NCBI GenBank assembly: GCA_963675135.1
Contig: OY776119.1
Coordinates: 45,569,198-45,633,197 of the forward strand
DNA length: 64,000 nt
Direction: 5' to 3'
DNA from: Galeopsis tetrahit
Taxonomy: Eukaryota > Streptophyta > Magnoliopsida > Lamiales > Lamiaceae
Shown: positions 9,810 through 20,501 of the stretch, in pieces
Numbering within the stretch: the stretch's first letter is position 1
Layout: each line of letters begins with the position of its first letter
Program-made: the position numbers and the translations under genes
The notes under the pieces: model-generated
Database searches by the model: none
The model's input: only the letters and a program-made list of their open reading frames with translations
Told to the model about the DNA's origin: nothing

Positions 9810-10049
9810 GGTTGTGTTTGGTTGGGTGGATTTGGGCTTGTGGATTTCAAATTCACAATCCAAATCCATTCTACATGTTTGGATTAAAATGGATTTCAAA
9901 TACTTAGATTTGTGTCCACACACTTTTTAGTTAATATTGTGAGAGATTTCAAATCCTCACTAAAATCATGTCATTTGAAATCCATCTATTTTTAACTCCT
10001 TTCATTTGAAATGCCTCCTCAAATCAAATCCCTCCATCCAAACACAACC
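9810..10049. mobile_element. Tourist-like (PIF/Harbinger) MITE, 240 bp
   Basis: The termini GGTTGTGTTTGG and the inverted CCAAACACAACC are flanked on both sides by TAA, the 3-bp duplication typical of PIF/Harbinger elements. The interior is made of GGATTTCAAAT-type phrases and their complements, giving a foldback shape. A related copy lies at 42142-42378. Confidence 0.8.
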
Positions 10050-10179
10050 TAAGATTTGCTGCATAAATTGTAACATTTGGAATGATCAGATTACTTCCCA
10101 TGATTGAACTTTGCAAATCTTCATGCGTCTTTGTCTGAATCAAATTATAGTCCTTTGTCTTCAATTTTGGTCCTATTTT
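10050..10179. repeat. Repeat flank next to the Argonaute fragment
   Basis: The stretch with ATTTGGAATGATCAGATTA and CAATTTTGGTCCT is related to about 16970-17095. Similarity breaks where the Argonaute-like sequence begins at about 10180, which marks a junction between repeat and gene fragment. Confidence 0.55.
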
Positions 10180-10628
10180 CAAAACCCGTAATGCTTCCAT
10201 AGAATTCTCATTTTCTTGGCTCCGTAAAGCATTTGCAATGGCCTGCATAGGAATCTTAGCGGCAAAGCTTATCTCCACTATGAAGGTTTCCTAGCGTCTT
10301 AACCGTTTCCTATCACTGTCATTAGGGCTTGCATTTCCTGGGCTCGTATTCCCATTGTTTATAAAGAGATAGACACATTAATACAAAAGCAGCAAAATGA
10401 AATAGCAGATACCATACACACCTACTAGACGTAACATCCTCAAGCTCAACTGTAAACTCGAGTTTATTACGCGGAAGAGAACCAACAGTGAATAAACTTT
10501 TCTCCCTATCATAAGCGAATTCCTTGCCTCCCAAATTCACTTTCATAGGTATTCCGAACGCGGTCAAGAACTTTCCTACCGACACCCTTACCATCAACAG
10601 GGCGGCCATCTTCATAGAAAAGAGCAAC
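10180..10628 (-). pseudogene. AGO4-like: Argonaute 4-clade gene fragment, two exons with intron
   Basis: On the minus strand the first exon (10628 to 10422, preceded by an AG acceptor) starts VALFYEDGRPVDGKGVGRK. After a one-base insertion that shifts the frame it continues GGKEFAYDREKSLFTVGSLP and LEFTVELEDVTSSR, and ends at a GT donor. After a short intron a second exon piece reads NNGNTSPGN, SDRKRLRR, a stop codon, then VEISFAAKIPMQAIANALRS and MEALRVL, where similarity stops at about 10180. This is the N-terminal (ArgoN/linker) region of plant AGO4/6/9-type Argonautes, which load 24-nt siRNAs for RNA-directed DNA methylation. The intron is kept, so the piece was copied as DNA, not from mRNA. 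PAZ and PIWI domains are absent. A frameshift, a stop and a missing acceptor consensus for exon 2 make it a pseudogene. Confidence 0.9.
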
Positions 10629-11159
10629 CTTTTAAGAAAAATGAAGTTTAAGTTAAAGTGAATCGTTATACGTTGTCAAGGAAATACATTGAGTTAAATA
10701 ATAGATAGTAATCTATTTATTATAACAACTTTCATAGTAATGACATTGCTCCTTATTCGCACGAGTCACATAGCTTCTTGACTATATATAATATATTTAA
10801 GGTTAGGTACATATTCGCACGGTCAAATTATCCACTTCGATTACTTCCCAATATAATTCATTGTATTATGAATAATCAATAAGCTACACGTGTATGCAAT
10901 AACATTTTTAATTAACATGCGACTTATATTGAATGCAAGGAAACACGAATTGAAATAGGGGATCCTTTGTGGCGTTAATTATATGTTTAAAAGACTCTAT
11001 TCCTGTTAAATCGTTTTAAAATGGGTATCGTGCTAATTCATTGCCTACATATTGTAATAATTAATTCGTTGTATTTTGGCTTCAAATTAATTTTCTGTTA
11101 CTGTGAAGTTTATATTCATAGGCTATGTATTATCCCTTTCCCGATTTCATCTTAATGTC
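10629..11159. other. Non-coding, partly repeat-derived
   Basis: It begins with intron-like sequence upstream of the Argonaute fragment and continues into AT-rich DNA. The part near 10680-10830 (TATTCGCACGAGTCACATAG) is related to the dispersed repeat family. No gene is recognised. Confidence 0.45.
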
Positions 11160-11508
11160 AAAACATGCATTACCCTCCAATTCAAAACATTATATTGAAA
11201 TGTTTTATCGTACTTAATAAAAAATAAAAATTTATTTATTAGAATAACTCTCATATTAGAAGACATTGAATTATGCCACATGTGAATATTGACATTGCCC
11301 TTTTTTTGCACGAGATACAAAGTTTCTTGATTTTTCCAACGTATTTAAAGTTTGAGGCATAATTTTTTAGATCTGAAATGATAGGATTATCCTCCTACTC
11401 AAATTTGTAAGAGTCACAAAATGTAACATCAACAATTAGGTTTTTCGGAAAAAATATTGCTTTTTTAGACAACATAGTAATCACCCCACGGATGATTGGT
11501 CAGCCCAG
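11160..11508. repeat. Direct repeat, copy 1 (partner 17700-18040)
   Basis: Roughly 350 bp match 17700-18040 in the same orientation, from GCATTACCCTCCAATTC to CACGGATGATTG. The LINE, a CACTA terminus and other repeat sequence lie between the two copies. After CACGGATGATTG the two copies diverge, and LINE sequence starts here soon afterwards. Confidence 0.8.
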
Positions 11509-12735
11509 TGGTTCGACTCTATAGACGGCAAGGAACCGCGCGACTGACGCTAGTAATTAGCGGTCGGTTTGGATCAGATTATACGGGGTGCCTATTCATG
11601 TTTGGTACATTCGATTCTTTCGAAGGATTGCACTTCAATTTGGAAAATTAGTATCCATTGCTCAACACACCGAGGAGTTATCCTGTCTCAGCTTTGCCAG
11701 GATTTGCATCCTCATCACGGGGCCGATCCTCACCAATATATGCATATCTCCTTGCATTGACGAAGTTGAGTTCCACATTAGGATCTTGGAAGAAGTTGAA
11801 GAGTTGATACTCCTCTGGCGGAAGCGGTGTCAGAATCAGAACTATCCGAGTCGGAGTTGGATGATAAATGGGACGCGGTGGACGTAGAACCATCATTTTC
11901 TGGCGACTTTGAAAAGCAGGCCCCGGACGCAGTAGACGGCGAATCGTGCAACGGGGACTCTCCCTCTTCCCCTATCGGGCCCCACAAATCATTCAATGCA
12001 GCCTCGACCGTTGTTCCCGACTCGGCCGTTTCGGGAACATTCCCCTCGGAACGAGGGCCTGCATTAAACTCCCACGCCCTCTCGGATACGTCGCTTGGAG
12101 GTCCAAGTGGTTTATAATTAATTGTCAACCTTAATGGAGATTCATGTACTGCCAGTTCCTAAGAAGGTTTCAAACCGGATTTAATTCCAACCGTTCGTAA
12201 CCTCCCCTTGGCCCACTCACATGTTACACCTACCTTTCCGGCTCATACACCCCACCATCCGAACCCTAATTTGAACCTTCAAACCCATACATCACCTCTT
12301 AACCCTATTTAACCTCTTCAGACCCATACACCCCCTCTCTTTCACCCTATTCTGCCCCCCTCAACTGCCCCCTCTCCTCCATCACCTTCGCGACCCCGTA
12401 CCAAGACATCCATCTCCCCAACGGATCCACTAACACACTCTGGTGGCGCTGTGCACATGCCCTTCGCCCCCTCACTCTCCTCTGATTCCCTCCTCCCCAC
12501 CCGGCACTCCCCTCTTCCATACCTAAGAGGCATGCCAAAAAACCTAAATTCCCCCAAATGTGAAGAAGAGGACGATTAGGGCTGAGTGGGACCTTTTCAC
12601 AAGTGACTTGGCAGACAACGACGAATATGAGTTGGAAAGAAGGTGAAGAGAATTTGGCCGACAGCTGGGACTGTAAGATGATAACTTGAACTCGGTGGGA
12701 CTACACCAGAAATTCTGATACCCTCCTCCTCATAA
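11509..12735 (+). pseudogene. LINE ORF1 remnant
   Basis: The first coding part (about 11580-11800) reads FFRRIALQFGKLVSIAQHTE and LSFARI, followed by EVEFHIRILEEVEE. This resembles the C-terminal half of the DUF4283-type domain of plant L1 ORF1 proteins, which bind nucleic acid. After a frameshift a Ser/Glu-rich segment follows (11827-12117), then a Pro/Ser-rich GC-rich linker (about 12180-12560). Stops and frameshifts are frequent, and the beginning of the ORF and the 5' UTR are missing. It directly precedes the endonuclease-RT part. Confidence 0.65.
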
Positions 12736-15700
12736 TTGGTACAGGTGCGTAATTCTAAAATTATGGGTCTTCTTAGTTACAACGTGCGAGGCCTTGGTAA
12801 TAGTGTAAAAAGAAATGAGGTTAGAGATTTAATTTTAAAAAACATAACTGAGGTATGCTTTATCCAAGAAACCAAACTCGAAGCAATTGACTCAAACTTG
12901 AGTCTAGGAATATGGGGAAACAGGAAGTGTGGTTTCATTTTTCGCCCCTCAAAAGGGAGATCGGTCGGCATAGCCACATTCTGGGATGACGATTTTCTAC
13001 AGTGTGTAAGTGTTTGGCATTCGAATGGATTTCTAGTACTAAACGCAATTCGCAAGAAAGACGCGAATGATATCTACCTCATCAATGTATACGCTCCATG
13101 TCATCCCAATGAAAAATGGATACTCTTGGACACACTTGGTCTGGTAAGTCAACAGAACAGAGGAAAACAAATATGTGTTGCGGGAGATTTTAACGCAGTC
13201 AGGCGCATTAATGAGAGAATTGGAAGATCGGGTTGCCACAATCTTAAAGACATTGAAGCTTTCGATCAATTTATCTCCACGTTGAATTTGCTTGAATTAC
13301 CTCTCTATGGACGAAGCTTCACTTGGTATGCGCGGACGGTACTTGTAAAAGTAAATTGGATCGTGTTCTGCTCAATGAGGACTGGATTCTGGCGAATCCT
13401 CCATCTCGCCTTAAAGGCCTACCAAGATCCATTTTAGACCACTGTCCACTTATATTTGAAGACCAGGTTATAAATTGGGGGCCGAAGACCTTCCGCTTCT
13501 TCAACTTCTGGCTAAGGCACCCATCCATCAAAGAAAAAGTAGAAGATATTTGGAAAAACTCAAACATTGAACGTAGAGCCAGATTCGTTATCAAGGAGAA
13601 ATTTAAAGCAGTCAAAGTCTTTCTATGAGACTGGAATAAAAAAACATTTGGAAACCTGGAGCAACAAATTGAAATGAATAATCAGAAACTCTTAGAATTG
13701 GATATTACTGATGATGCACTAGGGTTAGACGAAGAGGAGTTCGAGCAACGCAGGAGCCTCATGAATGACCTATTCAAAGACTACGGAACGAGGCAAAGTA
13801 TTCTCAGTCAAAAGGCAAAAATTCAGTGGATTAAGGAGGGAGATGCGAAAACTAGATTTTTTCACAAGTGTATAAATGCCCGGATGAAATCCAATAACCC
13901 GTCCAATCTCTGTTTTGATGGAACCTGGCTTTCCAGCCCAGTTGACATCAAGGCAGCCATTGCAGAGCCCTTCAAAAATCACTTCAAAGCCCCACCTGTC
14001 ACCCGCCCCATTATTCCCCGCGACTTCGCCATTCACACAGTTAGTATGGAGGACAACTGAATGCTCACTAGAGAGTTTACAGCAGCAAAAATCAGAGAGG
14101 CAGTATGGAGCTGTGATTCGTCTAAATCCCCAGGGCTATATGGGTTCACGATCGCCTTTGTCAAAGAAAATTTGGATTCACTAAAGGATGATTTCAAAAA
14201 ACTCTTCGATGAATTTCATTTGAGTGGGAGATTCGTCAAAGGTTTTAATCCATCGTTCATAACCCTTATCCCTAAAGAGCAGAATGCATCCAGCGTAGGG
14301 GATTTCAGACCCATCTCTATGATCAATTGCTACTATAAGATCATAGCAAAAGTTTTAGCAAGAAGATTGTCTAGAGTCATCGGTTCGGTAATCTTAATTT
14401 TGCAGTCAGGCTTCATTCATGGGAGGCAGATCTTGGATGGGATTTTGGTGCTCAACGAAATCATCGACGAGGCTAAAAAGAAAAATCTTGAGAGGCTCCT
14501 GTTCAAAATTAATTTTGCCAAAGCGTTTGATTCAGTTGATTTGAACTTCTTGGGCAGCACGATGAAGTGTATGGGCTTTGCACTGTTATGACGGAAATGG
14601 ATTAAGGAATGCATTTTGACAGCCACAGCCTCGGTTCTAGTTAATGGCAGCCCATCCGACGAGTTCAAACTCGAATGCGGACTTAGGCAGGGAGATCCCC
14701 TCTCTCCACTCCTCTTCTTTATCGCAGCGGAGGGCCTTAACGTCTTAATTAATCGAGTTATATCCGCTGGGTACTACAACGCTGCAGTTGTGGGGCGAAA
14801 AAATATTCCTATCTCGCATCTTAAATACGCCGACGATACAATTCTGGTGGGAGAAGCAACCACCAAAAATGTCGGGGCCCTAAAGAATCTTCTAGTCATC
14901 TTCGAAAGATTATCAGGCCTACACATATATTTCTCAACATGCAGCCTCTTAGGCCTAAACGTGGCAGCGGACATCTAGAAGGAAGCTGCATATTTCCTTG
15001 GTTGCCGCGTGGAATTCAGGTTGGCATCAATCACCGGAAGGCGGATGCTCGGAGTGAATTTATCCATAAGGTGAAAAATAGAATCAAATCCTATGAAGAT
15101 CGTCAAATTTCGTTTGGTGGCAGGTTAACTCTTCTCAATGCGGTCCTGAACTCGTTGCCCACTTATTATCTATCCCTCTATAATATCCCAAAAAAAGCCT
15201 TGAGTAAGATCACTAAACTACAACGAAATTTCTTGTGGGGGAGTGGTGTGAATTCTACAAAAATTCCATGGGTCTCATGGAATGATGTATGTAGATCGAA
15301 AAACAGTTGGGGGTCTTTGTGTAAAAAATCGGTATTCATTTAACATATCTTTACTTGGCAGGTGGGCATGGAGATTACGGAGAGAACCTAACTCGCTATG
15401 GGTTAAAATCCTCGACTCGAAATACGACATCCTTTCGGGGGGGTCGGCTACAGCTTTGGCGAACAGGAACCTTGCCTTTAATTGGTGAAAATGATCTATA
15501 TATGAATTTTTCATCTCTGAATCCTCTTCTTTTTAGTGGTTCAGCGACAGCCTGACACAGACATTGGGAGATGGCAACCTGTCCTCTTTCTGGCACGACA
15601 AGTGGACGGATGAACCAGCCTTGAAGACCCAGTTTCCAAGGTTGTTCTCAATCTGCAGCAATCCGGAGGCAAAGGTATGCGAATCTGGTGACCATGTTAA

Positions 15701-16165
15701 CGGCAATTGGAGGTGGAATATATCTTGGAGGAGGGCCCTATTCTCATGGGAAGACACTTTAGCCGAGCAGCTGCATCGTTAGCTTGAGAATATTAATTTG
15801 CAAGCATCAACTACGGACACCTGGAGATGGAAGCTCACCAAGGACGGCATTTATACCCCAAAATCAGCGTACAAGAGTCGAGGAATTGCAGCGCAGACCC
15901 AAATTCTACAAGATAATATGCTAGAGGCTCTACGGATCATTTCAAATAGATCAACACCATCAAAATTCTTAGGGCATGCTTGGAAGGTGATTAGAGGAAG
16001 ACTAGCCACATGGACCGAGCTACGAAAATGGAATATCTTGAGAGACGGAGACGAGATCACGTGCGCCCTCTGTGGAGCTGCTGAAGAGAATATCTAGCAC
16101 CTCTTCATCGATTGTAGCTGGGCAGGAAAGATATGGCGACTTCACAACTCATGGTTCAACAATTA
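12736..16165 (+). pseudogene. LINE (L1 type) ORF2: endonuclease, RT, zf-RVT; decayed
   Basis: The endonuclease domain (12775-13440) shows SYNVRGLGN, FIQETKLE, INVYAPCHPNE, VAGDFNAVRR and, after a frameshift, LDHCPLIFE. The linker follows to 14060. The reverse transcriptase (14061-14980) shows FITLIPKE, DFRPISMINCYYKIIAKVLA, GFIHGRQILDGILVLNEI, KINFAKAFDSVD, GLRQGDPLSPLLFF and HLKYADDTIL with the YADD active site. The C-terminal part (15800-16140) has the zinc-finger-like CALCGAAEENI and HLFIDCSWAGKIW of the zf-RVT region. At least seven frameshifts or stops break it (near 13330, 13626, 14058, 14590, 14977, 15340, 16096). The 3' end stops abruptly near 16165 with no clear poly-A tail or target duplication, so this is an old, inactive copy. 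Confidence 0.92.
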
Positions 16166-16599
16166 ATAGTAGAGGAAATATTTTTTTTAGTCCTGTAAGT
16201 TTGAGTGATTCCAAAATAAATCCTTTAAGTTTTTAACTTTACAAAATACATCCTATATCTTACAAGCTATTAATTTTAGTCCTTTTTAAAATCTATTTTA
16301 GTCCTTTAAGTTTAAACTCCAATTTTAATCATTTAAATATAATAAAATCTGAAAACTTTAACTACACTTGAAAAAAAATACTGATTTTAATATATACTTT
16401 TTTTAGAACATCATTAAAATATTTTTTAAAATTAAATAAAAACATCATTAAAATCTGAATTATGCTCAAATTTTACCTAGCCATTTTCCCTAATTAATTA
16501 AAAATATATACTAAAATCTAGTATGATTTATATACGTGATATTACTAAAATCTCTATTTGTTTATTACGTGATATATCGAAAAACCACGGCGGCGCAGC
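16166..16599. other. AT-rich repeat of the TTTTAGTCC type
   Basis: Phrases such as TTTTAGTCCTTTAAGTTT recur here and, in related form, at 41340-42060, 55930-56000 and 62530-62660. No gene is seen. This is a common plant non-coding repeat whose class I could not determine. Confidence 0.45.
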
Positions 16600-16959
16600 C
16601 TCTCGAGGGGGGAGGGGGAGGGTTTCAAACGGGCTGTGTTCTGCTGGGGAAGAAGAATGGGCTTTTTTATACCCCATTAGGTGAGGGATTTACCGAGGGC
16701 CCACTAACCCTCGCCAAATAGTAAAGGACGTGGAAGCATCTCAAGAGCCCGTTCTTCTGCAATTTTTGAAAATCGATTCCCTCGCCAAATTTGTTGTTAA
16801 CGACAAATGGATTTAATTTCCCTCGCAAATTATCGAGGGATTTTGCTTCCCTCGGTGTTTTCCCTCGCCCAGCCTTCCCCTCGCCCAATCCGTCGCCATT
16901 TTTCGAGGGATTTCTTTCCCTCGTGATTTCCCTCGGTATTAGGGCCAAATTTTGTAGTG
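16600..16959. mobile_element. CACTA right terminus with CCCTCG arrays, partial
   Basis: It ends GGGCCAAATTTTGTAGTG, a CACTA-type terminus, preceded by CCCTCGCC, CGAGGGA and related units over about 280 bp. The left part (GGGGAAGAAGAATGGGC) resembles 3705-3740 in the complete element. The following triplet is TGT. No partner terminus with TGT was found, so the element is truncated at the left. Confidence 0.65.
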
Positions 16960-17699
16960 TGTATTTAACATTTGGAATGATCAGATTATCCTCATGATTG
17001 AATTTACATGAGTCAAAACATGGAGTTAACTTCACAAATCTTCAGTTGTCTTTGTCCAAATCCAATTATAATCCTTTTGTAGTCAATTTTGATCCTTTTT
17101 GCCCGAAAAATCCTTTTGTCCGAGTCCAAGTATAGACCTTGTCCCTCGGCTCATCGTAAATGACAAGGCAATTTGTGATGGAAATGAACAGAACTCGTGA
17201 TTTTGAAATTGCAATTCACGAGGAAGGTGTAATCCAAACTATTAAATGTATTGATGTTTCCTGAATGAGTGGTGGTTCATACAAGTGTATAATATATAAT
17301 TTTCTGGAAACTGATGTTTTTGGCCTATTTGAATGCTAGAATTGCTGTTTTGAAATCCCATGGTTCCTCTTGATGTCTGTTAAAGAAGTGTATGATTGAA
17401 ACATATTTCTGTGAGCGGAAACATGCACATTCGTGATGGCGACCTTCTACTTATTTCTCCTCGTCGTCAAATAAACGATCGTGATTTTACATTAATATAT
17501 TTGGTTTCAGAGATATTGTGATTTAGAAACTTGAAAGTGTTCGATCTGAAATCATTACTGAAAATTGCATATGTGAAAATTGCGCACGGATGAATACGAA
17601 AAATAAAAATATCAGGATAGTACAGGGTGTTAACATCTCGTTGATCGCTGCTGGTCAAAATGTTTTACACATAATAACAGATAGTAATATATTTATCAT
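16960..17699. repeat. Repeat flank with possible Argonaute-like relic
   Basis: Positions 16970-17095 match 10060-10175. Beyond that, near 17150, the phrase CGGCTCATCGTAAATGAC with GCAATTTGTGATGG faintly resembles the Argonaute fragment near 10220. If real, this is a second, far more decayed copy of the same composite. From 17200 to 17690 I recognise nothing. Confidence 0.35.
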
Positions 17700-18040
17700 G
17701 TCAAATATGCATTACCCTCCAATTCAGAACATTATATTAAAATGTTTTATCGTACGAAATAAAAATTTATTTATTTAATAGAATAACTCTCATGTTAGAA
17801 GACACTGATTTATGCCACATGTGAATATTGACATTGCCCTTTTATTGCAGGTGACACAAAGTTTCTTGATTTTTCTAACTTATTTAAAGTTTGAGGCATA
17901 ATTTTTTATATCTGAAATGATAAGATTATCCTCCTACTTAAATTTGTATGAGTCACAAAATGTACCATCAACAATTAGGTTTTTCGGAATTTTTTCTTTT
18001 TTAGTCAACATAGTAATAACCGCACGGATGATTGAAAAAA
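17700..18040. repeat. Direct repeat, copy 2 (partner 11160-11508)
   Basis: It is colinear with 11160-11508, with scattered substitutions and small indels. It ends CGCACGGATGATTG and then diverges. No coding capacity is seen. Confidence 0.8.
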
Positions 18041-18336
18041 ATGAACCTCGTTTTTATTAAATTCTTGACCGGCAGTGTGAATGCTCATATTAAAATGACT
18101 TTCATATTACAAGAAATTGAATTATAGATTGTGTAAATAATGTCACTGCTCTTTATTCGCACGATATATAAATAGTGTTGCTTTTACATTTTTGTTTTTA
18201 TATGGATGACCACTAATAGTTTGTAGACCATATATAATTGAAGTGTTTTAGCCGATTTCGTAACTAATTTGATATTTAAATTAATAGTACTAAAATTTAA
18301 TTTTCTGTTTCCATTTTTATATATTTAAAATTAATA

Positions 18337-18597
18337 CTCCATCCATCCACCAAATGTAGTCCCATTGGGGTGGAACACAAGTTTTAAGGAAAATGTAGAT
18401 AAAATAGATAAAGTAAGGGTATTATAGGGTATTGTGGGGTCCATTGTGAATAAAATGATTGTTTGTGAATAAAGTTGATGGCAATTTGAGTAAATAAGTG
18501 ATGGTTGAATGGTGATGGTCTCCATAAAGTGTATGGGACTATATTTGGTGGACAAAAAATATGAGTCAAATGGGACTACATTTATGGACGGAGGGAG
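18337..18597. mobile_element. Stowaway-like (Tc1/mariner) MITE, 261 bp
   Basis: The termini CTCCATCCATCC and GGACGGAGGGAG are inverted repeats flanked by TA on both sides, the Tc1/mariner target duplication. Internal phrases AATGTAGTCCCATTGG and GGGACTACATTT pair with each other. The sequence is close to the MITE at 45571-45822. Confidence 0.85.
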
Positions 18598-18714
18598 TAC
18601 TATATAGCTAAACATCGCATTCAAATATTTTTCCACGAAATTTGTCTATAGAACAATCAAGGCACGTATTTAAACATATATGGATGCTACAATCTTTGAC
18701 TTAATTAAGTAGAT

Positions 18715-18898
18715 ATACATACATACTAATAATTTATTTTATATTCGTCAATATGATGTCATCGATTTATTAATGGAATACATACTTATAATTTTTTTTA
18801 TATTCGTCGATATTATGTCAGCGATTTATTAATGCAATACATACCTATTTTTTTTTTTATATTCGTCGATATGATGTAATCGATTTATTAATGGAAAT
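18715..18898. repeat. Tandem repeat, three units of about 60 bp
   Basis: The unit contains TATATTCGTCGATATGATGT and CGATTTATTAATGGAATACA. Three head-to-tail copies with small differences are visible. It is non-coding and lies just outside the retroelement LTR. Confidence 0.85.
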
Positions 18899-18946
18899 TG
18901 GATTTGTTCCCTTGACCATCCTGAAAATGCAAACAAGTATGGCAAG

Positions 18947-19791
18947 TGAAAGTGTGTGGGGGGTGGTATCTAGTGTTTAAGTAAAAAACAGAACAATGTT
19001 ACACTGAATGTTGTGACAATTAGTGTAGCATTAACTCTAACAGAATGTGAATAATTAAACACAGTACACAGCGAAAGTCTAAAACACTAAAACACAATAC
19101 GAACACAATGGAATAATTTTTAACATAGATTTTATTAATAACAAAACCTATGCTAAGCCTTACGGCGAAACAGTAACTTAGTTCCTAAGTTATACAAAAA
19201 TGTCGTGTGAAATGTCTCAGCAATTACTTCAACATTCCACAAACAGAAACTACAATCGAGGCAGGTGCCTGAATCTGTAAATAGACTTAAGTGAAAAGAC
19301 ACTGTCTAAAGAACTAATCTGATCTATGATTCACTCTCACTCGATACAAGACTAGAACTAAGTACACTGGAAGGTGTGGTATCCCTCGGCGTACGTTAAA
19401 CGATACAACTACTGGCCATAACTCCGAACTAAGGTTGAACTCTCAAGAAGGTGTTACTCGAATAGTGCATACTTTGAAATGAAAGATTCCGGCGGTATTT
19501 ATAGAGAATTACACAGCTTCTAGATCCTTCCATTATGAGATCCTATTTTTTAGGACCTCAACCTCCATGATCTCTCTAGATCTTTCTGCCATGTTCCAGG
19601 TCATTCTACAATGCTCTAAACTCTTCTATCACATTCTGCAACCTTCTGGACTCTTCCATGTTCCTGAATGTGAGAGCATTTAGTACAACATTTAATGTAA
19701 CATTTCAGAAAAGACTTAGAATAAATCAAGGAAGGTCAAATTAAGATGTTGTTGATAATGTTAAAGCATTCAAAAGTTAACAACATCTACA
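18947..19791 (-). mobile_element. 3' LTR of Sirevirus-like element 1 (minus strand)
   Basis: Read on the minus strand, the LTR starts TGTAGATGTTGTTAAC, just after a polypurine tract (AAATTGGGGGAGAT, plus 19792-19805), and ends CACACTTTCA, giving TG…CA ends and 845 bp. It is related to the LTR at 51321-52186 (shared polypurine tract, shared start and end, and common internal phrases such as GTAAGGCT). Its 5' LTR partner is absent because the element is truncated near 27222. Confidence 0.85.
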
Positions 19792-20501
19792 ATCTCCCCC
19801 AATTTGACCTTTCGACTACAACACACCTGATGCACATATATTTCTATATATACTCAGTATTATGTATTTAGGTGAGTTGAACATCAAAGCTAAATACTAG
19901 TCAAGACAATACCTGTTGTAACCGTTGGATCAAATCAAAAAGAGATCAAGAATAATTTTACTAAGATCCGTGCCATAAGATCAAAGTAATCTTATTCAAA
20001 ACCAAAACAAGTATAAACAGTACACTTGTTTACAAAAACATATAACTTTTACAAAAAATCAAAGATTAAATCAGAGCATATAAGGGTATATACCAGATTA
20101 GTTCTAAGACTTATGTGAGACCCAAAAACAAACAGACAAACAAAAACAAACAAGGACTAAACAATATAATCAGAGCAAACAAAACAAACAAAAAATAGAT
20201 AAACTAAATAAGGTATATTTATCATGCAGTAAGCAATTAATGATAGGAAAACAAATTAGGCAATAAGCAGTAATCAAATATCATTAGTGCAAACTAATTT
20301 AAGCAAGATAAATATAAACAATCTATCAACTAGAAATAGTAAATATCAGAATAAACAGAATTTAACTTAAACATAACATAATAACAAAAACAAAAGTACG
20401 ACTGAAAATGGCATGAATTGCTATAACAATAGCAGCAGCATCAAGGTCCTGCACATGTGCCATCTGTACTTCAGTACTCCCCCTGTCTTGTATCATCTGT
20501 T
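19792..20501 (-). other. 3' untranslated region of element 1
   Basis: It lies between the stop of the third ORF and the LTR and begins (in plus coordinates) with the complement of the polypurine tract. It is A-rich in the plus reading, with no coding signal. The corresponding regions in the other two copies (38287-38671, 50640-51320) are likewise non-coding. Confidence 0.6.

Noticed and set aside
12342..12557. Gly/Arg-rich minus-strand frames
   Set aside because: These are antisense shadows of the Pro/Ser-rich linker in LINE ORF1.
8837..16959. A single 8-kb CACTA element bounded by CACTACAAAATATTGGCC and GGGCCAAATTTTGTAGTG
   Set aside because: The termini look alike, but the flanking triplets differ (CAA against TGT), the subterminal units differ (GGCAACGG against CCCTCG), and the interrupted pol does not resume after 16959.
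16970..17200. Second Argonaute fragment
   Set aside because: The resemblance near 17150 is too weak to call by eye. It is only mentioned as a possible relic.
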